64,000 nucleotides of DNA from Streptomyces sp. AA1529 (GCF_000280905.1 NZ_ALAP01000092.1:1-64000); one strand, 5' to 3'. Shown: positions 1-8,837, numbered from the stretch's first letter. Notes: generated from the letters alone by a model not told the origin. Program-made: numbers and translations.

Positions 1-179
1 GGCTGGGCGGCCGCTACGCGGTCTTCGCCGACCGGTTGGGCGCCGAACGGGAGCAGCTGCTGGAGGAGGCACGCAGCGACATCGCGGACTTCGCGCTGCT
101 GACCGAGGTGTGGGAGGACTTGGTGACCGCCGCCCGCCGCACACCGGTGACCGCCGAGCCGGAGGTGAGCCGCCGATGA
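1..179 (+). CDS. C-terminal fragment of an unidentified protein
   Basis: The first codon in phase starts at base 3, and 58 residues run to a TGA at 177-179. The fragment is helical and charged and ends in SRR. Its stop overlaps the ATG of the PLP decarboxylase (ATGA), so the two are translationally coupled and probably share a pathway. I do not recognise the family from this tail. Third positions are nearly all G or C, which supports real coding sequence. Confidence 0.7.
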   Translation, partial: LGGRYAVFADRLGAEREQLLEEARSDIADFALLTEVWEDLVTAARRTPVTAEPEVSRR

Positions 180-1471
180 GCACGGACGCTCCGGTGCGAT
201 CCGGAGGGGACCTCCCCGGCTCCGCCGTCCCCGGGGCACACCCGGCCGCGGCGCTCACCGCGGCACTCGCCGCGGCGGACACCGACCGGATCGTCTTCGA
301 CCTGGCGGGCATCGAGCGCAGCTACGACACCTTGTGCCGGGAACTTCCGGGCGTCCGGGTCCGGTTCGCGATGAAGGCGTGCCCGGTGGACGAGGTGCTG
401 GCCCTCCTGGCACGCAGGGGCGCGGGGATCGACGCCGCCGGACCGAACGAGGTGCGGCAGGCCCTGCGGGCCGGGGTACCGGCCGGACGGATGCACTACG
501 GGAACACCGTCAAGTCGGACGCGGACATCGCCGCCGCGTACCGGCTCGGCATCCGGCAGTTCGCCACCGACAGCCTGGAGGACGTGGCCGCCGTCGCCGC
601 CCATGCCCCCGGATCGCGGGTCTTCTGCAGGGTGCTGACCAGCGGCGAAGGAGCCGTGTGGGGGTTCGGAACCAAGTTCGGGTGCCCGCCGGGTGAGGCG
701 GCGGCCGTGCTGGAGGCCGCCCGGGCCGCGGGCCTGGTGCCCTCGGGTCTGTCGGTGCACGTCGGATCCCAGCAGATGACGGCGGAGGCCTGGCGCGGGG
801 CGCTGGAGGAGCTGGAGGGGGTGCTGCGCACTCTGGTCGGGCGGGGCATCCGCCCCCAACTCGTCAATCTCGGCGGCGGGCTGCCCGCGCTCGGCTATCT
901 CGACCGGCACGGGCGGCCCCTCCAACCGCCCCTGGACAAGATCTTCGCGGTACTGCGGGAGGGCATGGCCCAGTTGCGGCACGCCGCAGGCGGCCCCCTG
1001 GAGTTCGTGGTCGAGCCCGGACGCCACCTCGTCGCCGACCACGGAGCGATCCGGGCCCGGGTCAGCCGTCTCGCCAGACGACGCGGGCCGGACGGCGCGG
1101 AGCAGTACTGGCTCTACCTGAGCTGCGGCAAGTTCAACGGCCTCTACGAGATGGACGCCGTGCAGTACCGGCTGGTGTTCCCGGGCCACGCGTCCGGCCG
1201 GCACGTGCCCGCGGTGGTCGCGGGCCCCACCTGCGACAGTGACGACGCCTACTCCGCCGAGCACGGGCTGGTCCCGGTACCGAGGGCGCTGGCGTCGGGG
1301 GATCCGGTCTGGGTGCTGTCCTGCGGCGCGTACGCGACCAGCTACACCACCCGCGGCTTCAACGGGATCGCCCCGCTCCCCCACCACTGCACACCCGCCC
1401 CGGGCGGCCCGGCCGGGCAGCGGCCGGTGCCGTCGAGTGCCTCCGTCGCGCCGGAGGCACTCGATGGCTGA
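176..1471 (+). CDS. Fold-type III PLP-dependent decarboxylase (ornithine/diaminopimelate decarboxylase family)
   Basis: A 431-residue enzyme predicted to decarboxylate a basic or related amino acid in the cytoplasm. The family landmarks are all present: FAMKAC with the PLP lysine near residue 67, HVGSQ at 195-199, the phosphate-binding GGG at 233-235, EPGR at 280-283, the catalytic Cys in PTCDSDD near 353, and the GAY motif near 384. Length matches family 2 Orn/DAP/Arg decarboxylases. I chose the ATG at 176 because it overlaps the upstream stop; an upstream in-frame extension lacks family sequence. The GNAT start lies inside its 3' end, so this is an operon. Whether the substrate is ornithine, lysine, diaminopimelate or a pathway intermediate cannot be read from sequence. 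The GNAT and exporter downstream suggest a small metabolite that is acylated and secreted. Confidence 0.88.
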   Translation: MSTDAPVRSGGDLPGSAVPGAHPAAALTAALAAADTDRIVFDLAGIERSYDTLCRELPGVRVRFAMKACPVDEVLALLARRGAGIDAAGPNEVRQALRAGVPAGRMHYGNTVKSDADIAAAYRLGIRQFATDSLEDVAAVAAHAPGSRVFCRVLTSGEGAVWGFGTKFGCPPGEAAAVLEAARAAGLVPSGLSVHVGSQQMTAEAWRGALEELEGVLRTLVGRGIRPQLVNLGGGLPALGYLDRHGRPLQPPLDKIFAVLREGMAQLRHAAGGPLEFVVEPGRHLVADHGAIRARVSRLARRRGPDGAEQYWLYLSCGKFNGLYEMDAVQYRLVFPGHASGRHVPAVVAGPTCDSDDAYSAEHGLVPVPRALASGDPVWVLSCGAYATSYTTRGFNGIAPLPHHCTPAPGGPAGQRPVPSSASVAPEALDG

Positions 1472-2084
1472 GCCGGTGCGCTCGACGGCCGAGCGGGCGC
1501 GCCAGGAGGCCGCCGTCCGCATCCGCCCCATCGTGGAGGGCGACTGGGACGCCATCGCGGAACTGGAACGGGACGCCTACGGCAGCATCGGCCTCTCCGA
1601 GGGGCGGGCCGCGCTGCAGGCGCGGGCGAACGCCTCACCGGCCACCTGCTTCACGCTGGATCTCGGCCCGCGGACCGTCGGCTATGTGCTGGCGCTGCCC
1701 TACCCCGCCTTCCACTACCCCGTCCTGGAGCGGACGGGCGAGGCTGCGCACACCGTCGCGCAGACGACGGGCAACCTCCATCTGCACGACATCGTCGTCG
1801 CCGGGCCGCTGCGCCGCAGAGGTCTGGCGCAGCACCTCCTGCGCCACCTCGGCCGGATCGCCGGGGCACGCGGCGACGAACGCATCTCGCTGGTCTCGGT
1901 CGGCGGCAGCGAAGGGTTCTGGTCGGCGCGGGGGTTCGTGCCGCATCCGCGCATCGTCCCCGCCGGGAGCGGATACGGCGTGGGCGCGGTGTACATGTCC
2001 AAGCCGGTCCGCGCTCCCGGACCTTCGCCCGGTCCCCGGAGCGCGCCGCGGCGTGACCCGGCGATGCACCACGAGGTGAATTGA
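1464..2084 (+). CDS. GNAT-family N-acetyltransferase
   Basis: A 206-residue protein with a GNAT core. The central strand-helix segment HDIVVAGPLRRRGLAQHLL (about residues 107-125) carries the R/Q-x-x-G-x-A acetyl-CoA pyrophosphate-binding signature, followed by a β-strand and an aromatic-rich C-terminal block. It presumably transfers an acyl group from acyl-CoA to an amine. The ATG at 1464 lies eight bases before the end of the decarboxylase, and its TGA overlaps the ATG of the MFS gene, so all three are coupled. The neighbours make a diamine or amino acid product of the decarboxylase a natural substrate, but that is inference. Confidence 0.82.
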   Translation: MAEPVRSTAERARQEAAVRIRPIVEGDWDAIAELERDAYGSIGLSEGRAALQARANASPATCFTLDLGPRTVGYVLALPYPAFHYPVLERTGEAAHTVAQTTGNLHLHDIVVAGPLRRRGLAQHLLRHLGRIAGARGDERISLVSVGGSEGFWSARGFVPHPRIVPAGSGYGVGAVYMSKPVRAPGPSPGPRSAPRRDPAMHHEVN

Positions 2085-3262
2085 TGCACGTGTCCTCCGC
2101 CGCAGGCGGTTCGTTCCTCCGGGCCCAGACGGCGATCGCCGCGCTGTTCTGCTCCCTGGGATTCCAGTACGCGACCTGGGCCTCGCGGATCCCGGCGCTG
2201 AAGAGCGGACTCGGCCTGACCGCCGCCCAGGTCGGCATGCTGCTGATGGCCGCCGGGGTCGGTGCCGCGGTGTCCTTCCCGCTGGTGGCCGTACTGATGA
2301 GACGGCTGGGCTCGCTGCGGCTCGCCCTGCTCTCCCACCTGTGTCTGACGCTGCTGCTGCCGGCGCTGGCGGCGGCGCCCGACTACCCGGTCGCGCTGCT
2401 GGTGCTGTGCGTCGACGGGGTCTTCGTCGGGTGCCTCAACGTCGCGATGAACGCACAGGGGGCGGCGCTGGAGGAGCGGTTCGCGCGCAACGCCATGGCG
2501 CGGCTGCATGCGGTCTTCAGCGGCGGGTCGCTGCTGGCGGCCCTGCTCGCGTCGGCCATGAACGTGCTGACCCCTTCGGTGGGGGCGCACTTCGGTGCCG
2601 CGGCGGCCGTCCTGCTGCTGCTGGGCGGATACGCGCGGACCGGGTTGCTGGCGGACGGCGGCGCCACCGCGGCGGAGGAGACGCCCGGGCGCCGCCGGTG
2701 GGCGCTGCCCTCCCGGGTGACGCTGTGGATGTGCTGCGCCATGGTGTTCGGGACCGTCGCAGAAGGGGCCATGAACGACTGGTCCACGCTCTACCTGCGG
2801 GATGTCGCCGAGGCGTCGGCGGAGATCGCGCCGCTGGGGATCGCGGTGGTCTCGGGGATGATGGTCCTGGCGCGGCTGTTCGCCGACGGCTGGCGCAACC
2901 GCTGGGGCGACCGGCGGGTCGTCCTCCTGGGCAGCGCCCTGGCGGGCGCCGGGCTGGCCTGCGCCCTGGCGGCCGGCGGTGTGGCACCGGCCCTGGCGGG
3001 GTTCGCGTGCGTGGGCCTGGGCATCGCCGCGGTCACCCCCTGCGTGTACGCGGCGGCGGCCAGGGAGGGCTCGGACGCACTGACCCTGGTGGCCGCCATG
3101 GGGACGACGGGGCTGCTGGCCGGGCCGCCCCTCATCGGCTTCATCGCGAGCGCGAGCGGTCTGGCCTGGGGCATGGCGACGGTCGCCGCCTCGGCTCTGG
3201 TGGTGTCGCTGTGCAGCACCCGGATCCGGTGGACCCCGCCGGTGACCGCCGCCTCCGGCTGA
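2084..3262 (+). CDS. MFS transporter, YbjJ-like
   Basis: A 392-residue polytopic membrane protein with about 12 hydrophobic segments and the MFS loop after TM2 (LMRRLGSLR). The N-terminal stretch GFQYATWASRIPALK is characteristic of the YbjJ/fucose-permease-like MFS branch. It starts at ATG 2084 inside the GNAT stop codon. As the last gene of the decarboxylase-GNAT operon it is the probable exporter, or less likely importer, of the pathway's small molecule. It converges on the SpoIIE phosphatase gene, separated by 57 bases that hold an imperfect hairpin. Confidence 0.85.
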   Translation: MHVSSAAGGSFLRAQTAIAALFCSLGFQYATWASRIPALKSGLGLTAAQVGMLLMAAGVGAAVSFPLVAVLMRRLGSLRLALLSHLCLTLLLPALAAAPDYPVALLVLCVDGVFVGCLNVAMNAQGAALEERFARNAMARLHAVFSGGSLLAALLASAMNVLTPSVGAHFGAAAAVLLLLGGYARTGLLADGGATAAEETPGRRRWALPSRVTLWMCCAMVFGTVAEGAMNDWSTLYLRDVAEASAEIAPLGIAVVSGMMVLARLFADGWRNRWGDRRVVLLGSALAGAGLACALAAGGVAPALAGFACVGLGIAAVTPCVYAAAAREGSDALTLVAAMGTTGLLAGPPLIGFIASASGLAWGMATVAASALVVSLCSTRIRWTPPVTAASG

Positions 3263-3269
3263 ACCCGCC

Positions 3270-3312
3270 GTACCGTGCCCGGGCGCGCGGCGCTCCCGGC
3301 CGGGGCCGGTAC
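3270..3312. terminator. Imperfect hairpin between convergent genes
   Basis: A 13-base arm at 3270-3282 pairs with 3300-3312 with two mismatches, between the convergent MFS and phosphatase genes. There is no T-tract, as is common in actinomycetes. Confidence 0.4.
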
Positions 3313-3319
3313 CACCGGG

Positions 3320-5452
3320 CTACGCGCCCGTGGGACGCAGCAGGAGCAGCGCGATGTCGTCGGTGACCGGCACCTGCCGCGCGGAGGGGTCGGTGAGGGC
3401 GTCGGCGAGGCCGTCGAGGTCGGACTCGGTGGCCTCGGCCAGTCTGCGGGCCAGTGCGGCGGTGCACGCTCCGATGTCCGCCCCGGGGGTCTCGACGAGC
3501 CCGTCGGTGTAGAGGGCCAGGACGGAGCCCGGTTCGAGCGGGACGCGGGTCGTGGCATATGCGCTGTCCGGCTCGATGCCGAGCAGCAGCCCGGGGGGCA
3601 GGTCGAGGACCTCGGTACGGCCGTCCGGGTGGCGCAGCAGGGGCGGCGGATGTCCCGCCGTGGCGAGGCCGACCTCGTTCCGGACCAGGTCGAGATGCGC
3701 GTACAGGCAACTGGTGAACAGGTCGGTGTCCAGGTCGATGAGGAGCCGGTTGGTGCGGGCGAGGATCTCCCCGGGTGACGCGCCGGCGGTCGCGTGGGTG
3801 TGGACGGCGGTGCGCACCTGGCCCATCAGCGCGGCCGCCGTGGTGTTGTGTCCCTGGACGTCGCCGATGGCGGCGGCGGCGCTGCCGGGGCCGCAGCGGA
3901 CGAGGTCGTAGAAGTCGCCCCCGATGTCCATTCCGCGCCCGGCGGGCAGATAGCGGGCGGCGACCTCCAGCGACGGGATGCGGGCCAGACTGTGCGGCAG
4001 CAGACCGGTCTGCAGGCTGTGGGCCAGGCGCCGCTGGGTGTCGTAGAGCCGGGCCCGGTCGAGTGCCTGTGCGATCAGCCCGGCCAGGGAGGTGAAGAGG
4101 GCGCGTTCCGGAGAGGTGAAGGGATGGGGCTGGTCGTAGGCGAGCACGAGGGTGCCGATGGGGCTGCCGGACGCGGTCAGCGGCAGGTATGCCCAGGCGG
4201 CCATCCCGTCCCGCTGGGCACTGTGCGCGTGGGCCCGTTCGAGGTCGGCGGTGCTCGCGAAGAACGCCGGGACACCGGATGCCAGCACGCGTGCCGCGGG
4301 TGCCCCGGAGGAGAGCGGCACCGCGTCCGAACGCTCCATCGCCTCGGCCGGGAAGCCGCGGTGCCCGACGATGTGGAGGCGCCCCTCCTCGACCGTCAGC
4401 AGGGCCATGGCGCCCGGGCCGAAGGCGGGCACGAGCTGATCGGCGACGAGTTCCACCACGTCGGCGACGCCGACCGCCTCGCTGAGCACGGCGGCCAGAT
4501 GGGTGAGGTGGTAGAGAGCGGTGGCGCCGCCCGGCGGTCCCGCCTCGGCCGGGCCGCGGTCCGGGGGCTGGAGGGCCTGTTCGGTGGCGGCGGGTGTGAT
4601 GTGCACGCTCACCCCGCCCTCGCCGGGGAACAGCCGGAAGGAGAGCCAGGTGTCGGGGGGACGCCGCGCGGTGAAGGTCGTCGGCTGCCGGGCGATCACC
4701 GCGGCCCGGTACCGGTCCTCGAACACCGGGTCGTGCAGCCAGGGCAGCGACTCCCAGGGCCGCGTACCCAGCAGCGCCTCCGCATCGGCGCCCACCAGCG
4801 TCGCGGCAGCCGGGTTGAGGAAGACGATCCGGCCCTCCACGTTCAGCGAGCAGCAGCCGTCCGGGAGGCGTTCGAGGAACGCGACGGCGGCCGCCGCCTC
4901 GGCGGGTTCGGGTTCGCGCGGCGGCCCCGGCTCCAGCAGCCGGGGTTCGTCCCCGGGCAGCAGCGGACGGCCGCTGTCCGCGGCCTGTCGCAGGACCCGG
5001 CTCGCACTGCGGCAGCTGGCCCCCAGCACATGGCGTTCGTGGGTGCTCAGCTGCGTCGGGTGGGCGGACGGCCACAGCAGCACGATGCCGCCGCGCGCCG
5101 CACCGGAGGTGAGGACGGGCGCGGCGGCCAGCCGGAAGTCGTAGGGCAGCACCAGGCCGACTCTCGGATAGCGGCGGGCCATCTCCTCCTGGCTGGCCAG
5201 CCACACGATCCGCCGCTGGCGCATCGCGACCGCCACCGGGATCGGCGCCTCCAGCGGCACCCGGGCCCACGGCGCGGCGATCCGCCGGGACACCCCGACC
5301 ACCACGGCGAGGCGGAGCACCCGCTCGCCGGGCGGCAGCAGGTACAGCAGCCCCATCGAGGCGCCGGTGGCAGCCATCGCCTCGGACATCACCGCGTCCA
5401 GCCGCCCCCAGTCGGGTTCGTCGGATTCAGCGGACCGCACCGTATCGCTCAC
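3320..5452 (-). CDS. GAF-PAS-GAF-SpoIIE (PP2C) serine phosphatase
   Basis: A 710-residue multidomain signalling protein. From the N-terminus it has a GAF-like domain (about 10-145), a PAS domain (about 185-290, with an FLNPAAATLVG-type core), a second GAF domain (about 320-480) and a PP2C/SpoIIE phosphatase domain (about 495-710). The metal-binding acidic motifs are visible: GGDFYD, GDVQGH and YTDGL, plus AGHPPPLL. Such proteins dephosphorylate STAS anti-sigma antagonists in partner-switching networks. I chose the GTG at 5452 (GGAG upstream); an ATG at 5566 would add 38 low-complexity residues. No anti-sigma kinase lies nearby; the STAS protein at 52.1 kb is a candidate partner only by family logic. 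Confidence 0.88.
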   Translation of the reverse strand: MSDTVRSAESDEPDWGRLDAVMSEAMAATGASMGLLYLLPPGERVLRLAVVVGVSRRIAAPWARVPLEAPIPVAVAMRQRRIVWLASQEEMARRYPRVGLVLPYDFRLAAAPVLTSGAARGGIVLLWPSAHPTQLSTHERHVLGASCRSASRVLRQAADSGRPLLPGDEPRLLEPGPPREPEPAEAAAAVAFLERLPDGCCSLNVEGRIVFLNPAAATLVGADAEALLGTRPWESLPWLHDPVFEDRYRAAVIARQPTTFTARRPPDTWLSFRLFPGEGGVSVHITPAATEQALQPPDRGPAEAGPPGGATALYHLTHLAAVLSEAVGVADVVELVADQLVPAFGPGAMALLTVEEGRLHIVGHRGFPAEAMERSDAVPLSSGAPAARVLASGVPAFFASTADLERAHAHSAQRDGMAAWAYLPLTASGSPIGTLVLAYDQPHPFTSPERALFTSLAGLIAQALDRARLYDTQRRLAHSLQTGLLPHSLARIPSLEVAARYLPAGRGMDIGGDFYDLVRCGPGSAAAAIGDVQGHNTTAAALMGQVRTAVHTHATAGASPGEILARTNRLLIDLDTDLFTSCLYAHLDLVRNEVGLATAGHPPPLLRHPDGRTEVLDLPPGLLLGIEPDSAYATTRVPLEPGSVLALYTDGLVETPGADIGACTAALARRLAEATESDLDGLADALTDPSARQVPVTDDIALLLLRPTGA

Positions 5453-5957
5453 ACCGCTCCCGGAGCTGGACGCAGGTAGCCAGGGCAGCCGGTGCGGCGC
5501 ACTGTGCGCACCCGGCCGCCGCCCGACATTGTTCCGGTACAGGTCCGCGCTCCGGTGGCGGCGCACCGGGGGGCGGCCAGGTAGCCCCGCGGGCGGGAGG
5601 CCGGGAGGCGGCGTACGCGGTCCGGCATCCGGGCTGCCGCGGGGTGCCCGCCCTGCCTGTCAACCGGACGCGCGTTCGACCTGCCGGGCCCGGAGCAGCC
5701 GGGCGAGGGCGCGGCCCCGGATCCCGCCGAGCGGTCCGGCTGCCCGGCGGGCAAGCCGCCTCTCCCGCCGCCGCCGCGGCCCGCTCGGACGCTCTGACCC
5801 GAGTCCCACAATTCCGGGCACCGTCCGGGAATCACCCCTGTTACGTCCGGTAACTTCCGGGCAATACCGGGCCTGCCGTTTCAGCCGGGGACCAGCGAGC
5901 ACGCGTACTGCTGTTCCACGCCAACCCGGCGTGCCCCACGAACAGTTGGAGGATCAC
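5453..5957. other. Divergent intergenic region, phosphatase / βγ-crystallin gene
   Basis: About 500 bases without a convincing gene. The part nearest the secreted-protein gene is richer in A and T and holds an inverted repeat (5840-5854). Promoters for both flanking genes must lie here. Confidence 0.6.
5840..5854. promoter_or_regulatory. Short inverted repeat GTTAC-N5-GTAAC
   Basis: GTTACGTCCGGTAAC is a 5-base inverted repeat about 105 bases upstream of the βγ-crystallin start. It has the size of a dimeric regulator's operator, but no regulator can be named. Confidence 0.3.
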
Positions 5958-6551
5958 ATGCACTCCCGGCCGAGACACCGCACTCGACGTACGGTCACCC
6001 TGGCCGCCACCGTACTGCTGGCCGGGGCCGTCACGGCCCCGGCCGCACAGGCCGCCCCGGCGAGCAGCGGCGGCGGACCGCGACACTGCACACTCGATCT
6101 GAACACCGGCGCCGAGCGCTGCTTCGCCGACTTCACCGCGGCCGTCGAGCACGCGAGCGGCGGACGCATCGACGACGCTCCCGCCTCGGCCCGCGCGGCG
6201 GCCCACGACAGCGGGTTCCGTGCCCGGGCCCGCTCGCTGGCGGCGGACGGCGAGCGGCAGGCCGACGGCGTCATCCAGGGCACCTTCTTCGAGGACGTCG
6301 ACTTCGGCGGCGACTCACTGACCATCACCGGCGCGAGCCTGTGCGAGAAGGACGGCTGGGTGGACTACCAGTACGACCTGCAGGACGCCTGGAAGAACCG
6401 CATCTCCTCGGTGCAGCCCTGGGGAAACTGCTGGCTCTGGCTCTACCCCGAGCCCGACCTGGGCGGCGACCGGGACGGGCCGTTCAAGGAGAACACCGCG
6501 GACATCGGCTCGTTCATGAACGACCGCACGCAGTCCATCGGCTTCAGCTGA
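5958..6551 (+). CDS. Secreted βγ-crystallin-like protein
   Basis: A 197-residue secreted protein. It starts at ATG 5958 with GGAGGA four bases upstream. Residues 1-32 form a Sec signal peptide (Arg-rich start, hydrophobic core, cleavage after AQA). The C-terminal ~90 residues have two Greek-key-like repeats with the pattern FFEDVDFGGDSLTI ... NRISSVQPWGNC and LYPEPDLGGD ... IGSFMNDRTQSIGFS, as in bacterial βγ-crystallins and the related Streptomyces metalloproteinase inhibitors. Cysteine pairs suggest disulfides. Role outside the cell is unknown; protease inhibition or Ca2+-dependent stability are possibilities. It lies 96 bases upstream of another secreted protein gene on the same strand. 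Confidence 0.8.
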   Translation: MHSRPRHRTRRTVTLAATVLLAGAVTAPAAQAAPASSGGGPRHCTLDLNTGAERCFADFTAAVEHASGGRIDDAPASARAAAHDSGFRARARSLAADGERQADGVIQGTFFEDVDFGGDSLTITGASLCEKDGWVDYQYDLQDAWKNRISSVQPWGNCWLWLYPEPDLGGDRDGPFKENTADIGSFMNDRTQSIGFS

Positions 6552-6647
6552 CGCCGAGGGGACGGACGGTGCCCAGTGCGCTCCGCCCGGCCCGCCATCG
6601 CGCCGGCACTCTTCCGCCGTCCCCCACCTTCCGTGAGGAGAAGCCCC

Positions 6648-7265
6648 ATGAAACAGCGCGTCAAGTGGTCCGTCCTGCTCGCAGCCCTCGCCACCGCGGG
6701 CAGCGCCGCACTCGCCCCCGGCGTGGCGCAGGCCGACGACAATCCGCCGACCATCCGCGAACTGCTCGACAAGTGCGACAACGGCACCGACGTCTGCGTC
6801 TTCCATCCGGACGGGCCGCCCCGCGACTCGATGGGCGAGTCGCACCAGGTCGGCGACAGCGCCTTCAACTGCACCCAGGACCTGCAGCGCTCGACCGTCG
6901 GCTGGTCCGACACCACCGGCGAGAGCAACAGCGTGGGCGTGTCGCTGAGCGCGGAGTACGGCTTCGCCGAGGTGTTCAAGGTCAGCATCGAGACGAACTA
7001 CCAGCACACCTGGGAGAGTTCGCACACCGAGACGGACCAGACGAACATCGACGTCCGGCCGGGTGAGGTCGGCTGGGTCACGCGTGAGGCGCAGTTGCAG
7101 ACCGTCAGCGGGCAGTACGAGATGCACTTCCCCGACCGGTTCCACGGCCACTACATCTGGTACGTCCCCTTCGAGGCCACCGGCCCGAAACCGGACGCGC
7201 CCAGCACCAAGACGCAGCACACCCGCCAGATGACCGACGACGAGCGGGCGCAGCACTGCGGCTGA
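6648..7265 (+). CDS. Secreted protein resembling aerolysin-type pore formers
   Basis: A 205-residue secreted protein. ATG 6648 has GAGGAG eight bases upstream. The signal peptide spans about residues 1-27 (cleavage after AQA). The mature part has long stretches of alternating Ser/Thr and hydrophobic residues (SNSVGVSLSAEYG, KVSIETNYQHTW, SHTETDQTN). This pattern is typical of the amphipathic insertion hairpin of aerolysin/ETX-MTX2-like proteins. It is followed by a VRPGEVGWVTREAQLQTVSGQYE segment of β-strand character. It may be a small β-pore-forming or lectin-like secreted factor; this rests on residue pattern only. Two Cys pairs could form disulfides. A strong hairpin follows. Confidence 0.65.
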   Translation: MKQRVKWSVLLAALATAGSAALAPGVAQADDNPPTIRELLDKCDNGTDVCVFHPDGPPRDSMGESHQVGDSAFNCTQDLQRSTVGWSDTTGESNSVGVSLSAEYGFAEVFKVSIETNYQHTWESSHTETDQTNIDVRPGEVGWVTREAQLQTVSGQYEMHFPDRFHGHYIWYVPFEATGPKPDAPSTKTQHTRQMTDDERAQHCG

Positions 7266-7283
7266 CGCCGGCGCGCCTCCCCC

Positions 7284-7318
7284 GGCCGGTCCCCGGTACC
7301 CGAACAGGGGGACCGGCC
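7284..7318. terminator. Hairpin terminator after the aerolysin-like gene
   Basis: A perfect 11-base stem (7284-7294 with 7308-7318) and a 13-base loop start 18 bases after the stop codon. No T-run follows. Confidence 0.65.
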
Positions 7319-7420
7319 CGGGGCCACTCGGGCGGTCGGCCGCGCAGTGCCGTACCGCAGCACGGGTGACACCCGGCGAGGCTCTCCGGTGCCGGAGGCC
7401 GGGCGCGGTACCCCTGTGGC

Positions 7421-7606
7421 ATGACCGATCCGGAGCATTACGCGCTGGCCATGGCACACCGATCCGCACCGCCCGGCGACCCGGCGCCGGCCCCCGAGCG
7501 CCGACCGGCGGCGCACCGCACCGGCTCCGAGCCGGACGAGGCGGCGCCCGCGCCGCAGCACACCGCGTCCCCGTCCCCGATCGGCGTCCTCAACCCGCCG
7601 ACGTAG
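7421..7606 (+). CDS. Small hypothetical protein
   Basis: A 61-residue reading frame with coding-like third positions (mostly G or C). It is rich in Ala and Pro, has a His-containing N-terminal half, and ends in SPIGVLNPPT. No clear ribosome binding site precedes the ATG. Its last 17 bases overlap the end of the convergent KAS II gene. I recognise no family. It could be a real small protein or chance in GC-rich DNA. Confidence 0.4.
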   Translation: MTDPEHYALAMAHRSAPPGDPAPAPERRPAAHRTGSEPDEAAPAPQHTASPSPIGVLNPPT

Positions 7607-8837
7607 CGGCGGAGACGAACGCCAGCACCACGTTGTGGCCGCCGAATCCGCAGGAGTTGCTGAGTGCCAGTCCCACGGGCCGCGCACGCGCGGTCCCGTG
7701 CACGAGGTCGAGCTCCGGGGCGCCGGGGTCGGCATCGCGGAAGTTGGCGGTCGGCGGTACCGTTCCGCGCTGCACGGCCAGCACGGTCAGCGCCGCCTCC
7801 ACCGCCCCGGCCGCACCCATCATGTGCCCGGTGACCCCCTTGGTGGAGGTGACGGCCGGGCCACCGCCGAAGAGGGAGTGCAGCACGGCTCCCTCGGTAC
7901 GGTCGTTGAGCCGGGTACCGGTGCCGTGCGCGTTGACGTGGTCCACGTCCGCGCGGGCGGCACCGGCCCGGCTCAGCGCCTGCTCCGCCGCTCTCCGCAG
8001 TTGCCGGCCCTCCGGCTCCGGCGCCACCGTGTGGTGCGCGTCGGCCGACGAACCGTGCCCGGCCAGCAGGGCACGGACGGGAGCACGCCGCGCCGTCGCG
8101 TCCGCGGCGCGCTCCAGCACCAGCACTCCGGCGCCCTCCGCCAGCACGAAGCCATCCCGCTCGCTGTCGAACGGACGCGAGGCGCCGGCCGGATCACCGG
8201 CCCGGCGGGAGAGGGCGCCCGCCCGGGCGAAGGCCGTCGCGCACAGCGGGGTCACCATGGCGTCGCTGCCCCCGGCGACGGCGATGTCGCAGGCGTCGGC
8301 GTCCAGCAGCATGGCCGCGACGGCCAACGCGGTCGCACCCGAGGCGCAGGCCGTCGCGGTGTGCAGTACCGGTCCGTGCGCTCCCAGGTCGATGGCGAGC
8401 CGGCCGGCGGCCATGTTCGGCAGGAAGGCCGGCAGGGTGAGCGGGGAGACCGCACGGTGCCCGGTGGTGAGGAACCTGTGGTGCTGCTCCTCGTAGGTGC
8501 CCACGCCGCCGGCCGCCGAACCGAGGACCACCGCGACCCGTGCGCCGTCCCAGGAGCGCGGCTCCACGGCGGCGTCCCGCACCGCCTCCCGCGCCGCCAC
8601 CAGGGCGAACTGGGTGAATCTGTCGTCCCGCCAGGGCTGGGCGCCGCCCACGTGCCGGCGAGGCTCGAACCCCTCGACCCGGCACGAGAGCCCGACCGGC
8701 GCCCCGGCGAGTGCGGGGTCCTCGGCCGCGGTGGCTCGGCCCGCGCACACCCGCCGCCAGGTCCGCTCGGTCCCCAGGCCCGCCGGAGTGACCAGGCCCA
8801 GACCGGTCACAGCCGCGGCACCGGCGCTGCCGCTCAC
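7590..8837 (-). CDS. β-Ketoacyl-ACP synthase II (FabF-like)
   Basis: A 415-residue condensing enzyme that extends ACP-bound acyl chains with malonyl-ACP. The Cys-His-His triad is visible: Cys in TACASGA, His in NAHGTGT and His in VTGHMMGAAG. The C-terminal SNSCGFGGHN motif of KAS I/II is present. The GTG start at 8837 overlaps the stop of the ACP gene (GTGA), and this is the last gene of the seven-gene acyl-chain operon. There is only one such synthase and no chain-length-factor partner, so it acts as a FabF homodimer rather than an aromatic-PKS KSα/KSβ pair. It differs enough from housekeeping FabF (TACASGA instead of the usual SACATGT) to suggest a specialised role. Confidence 0.9.
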   Translation of the reverse strand: MSGSAGAAAVTGLGLVTPAGLGTERTWRRVCAGRATAAEDPALAGAPVGLSCRVEGFEPRRHVGGAQPWRDDRFTQFALVAAREAVRDAAVEPRSWDGARVAVVLGSAAGGVGTYEEQHHRFLTTGHRAVSPLTLPAFLPNMAAGRLAIDLGAHGPVLHTATACASGATALAVAAMLLDADACDIAVAGGSDAMVTPLCATAFARAGALSRRAGDPAGASRPFDSERDGFVLAEGAGVLVLERAADATARRAPVRALLAGHGSSADAHHTVAPEPEGRQLRRAAEQALSRAGAARADVDHVNAHGTGTRLNDRTEGAVLHSLFGGGPAVTSTKGVTGHMMGAAGAVEAALTVLAVQRGTVPPTANFRDADPGAPELDLVHGTARARPVGLALSNSCGFGGHNVVLAFVSAATSAG

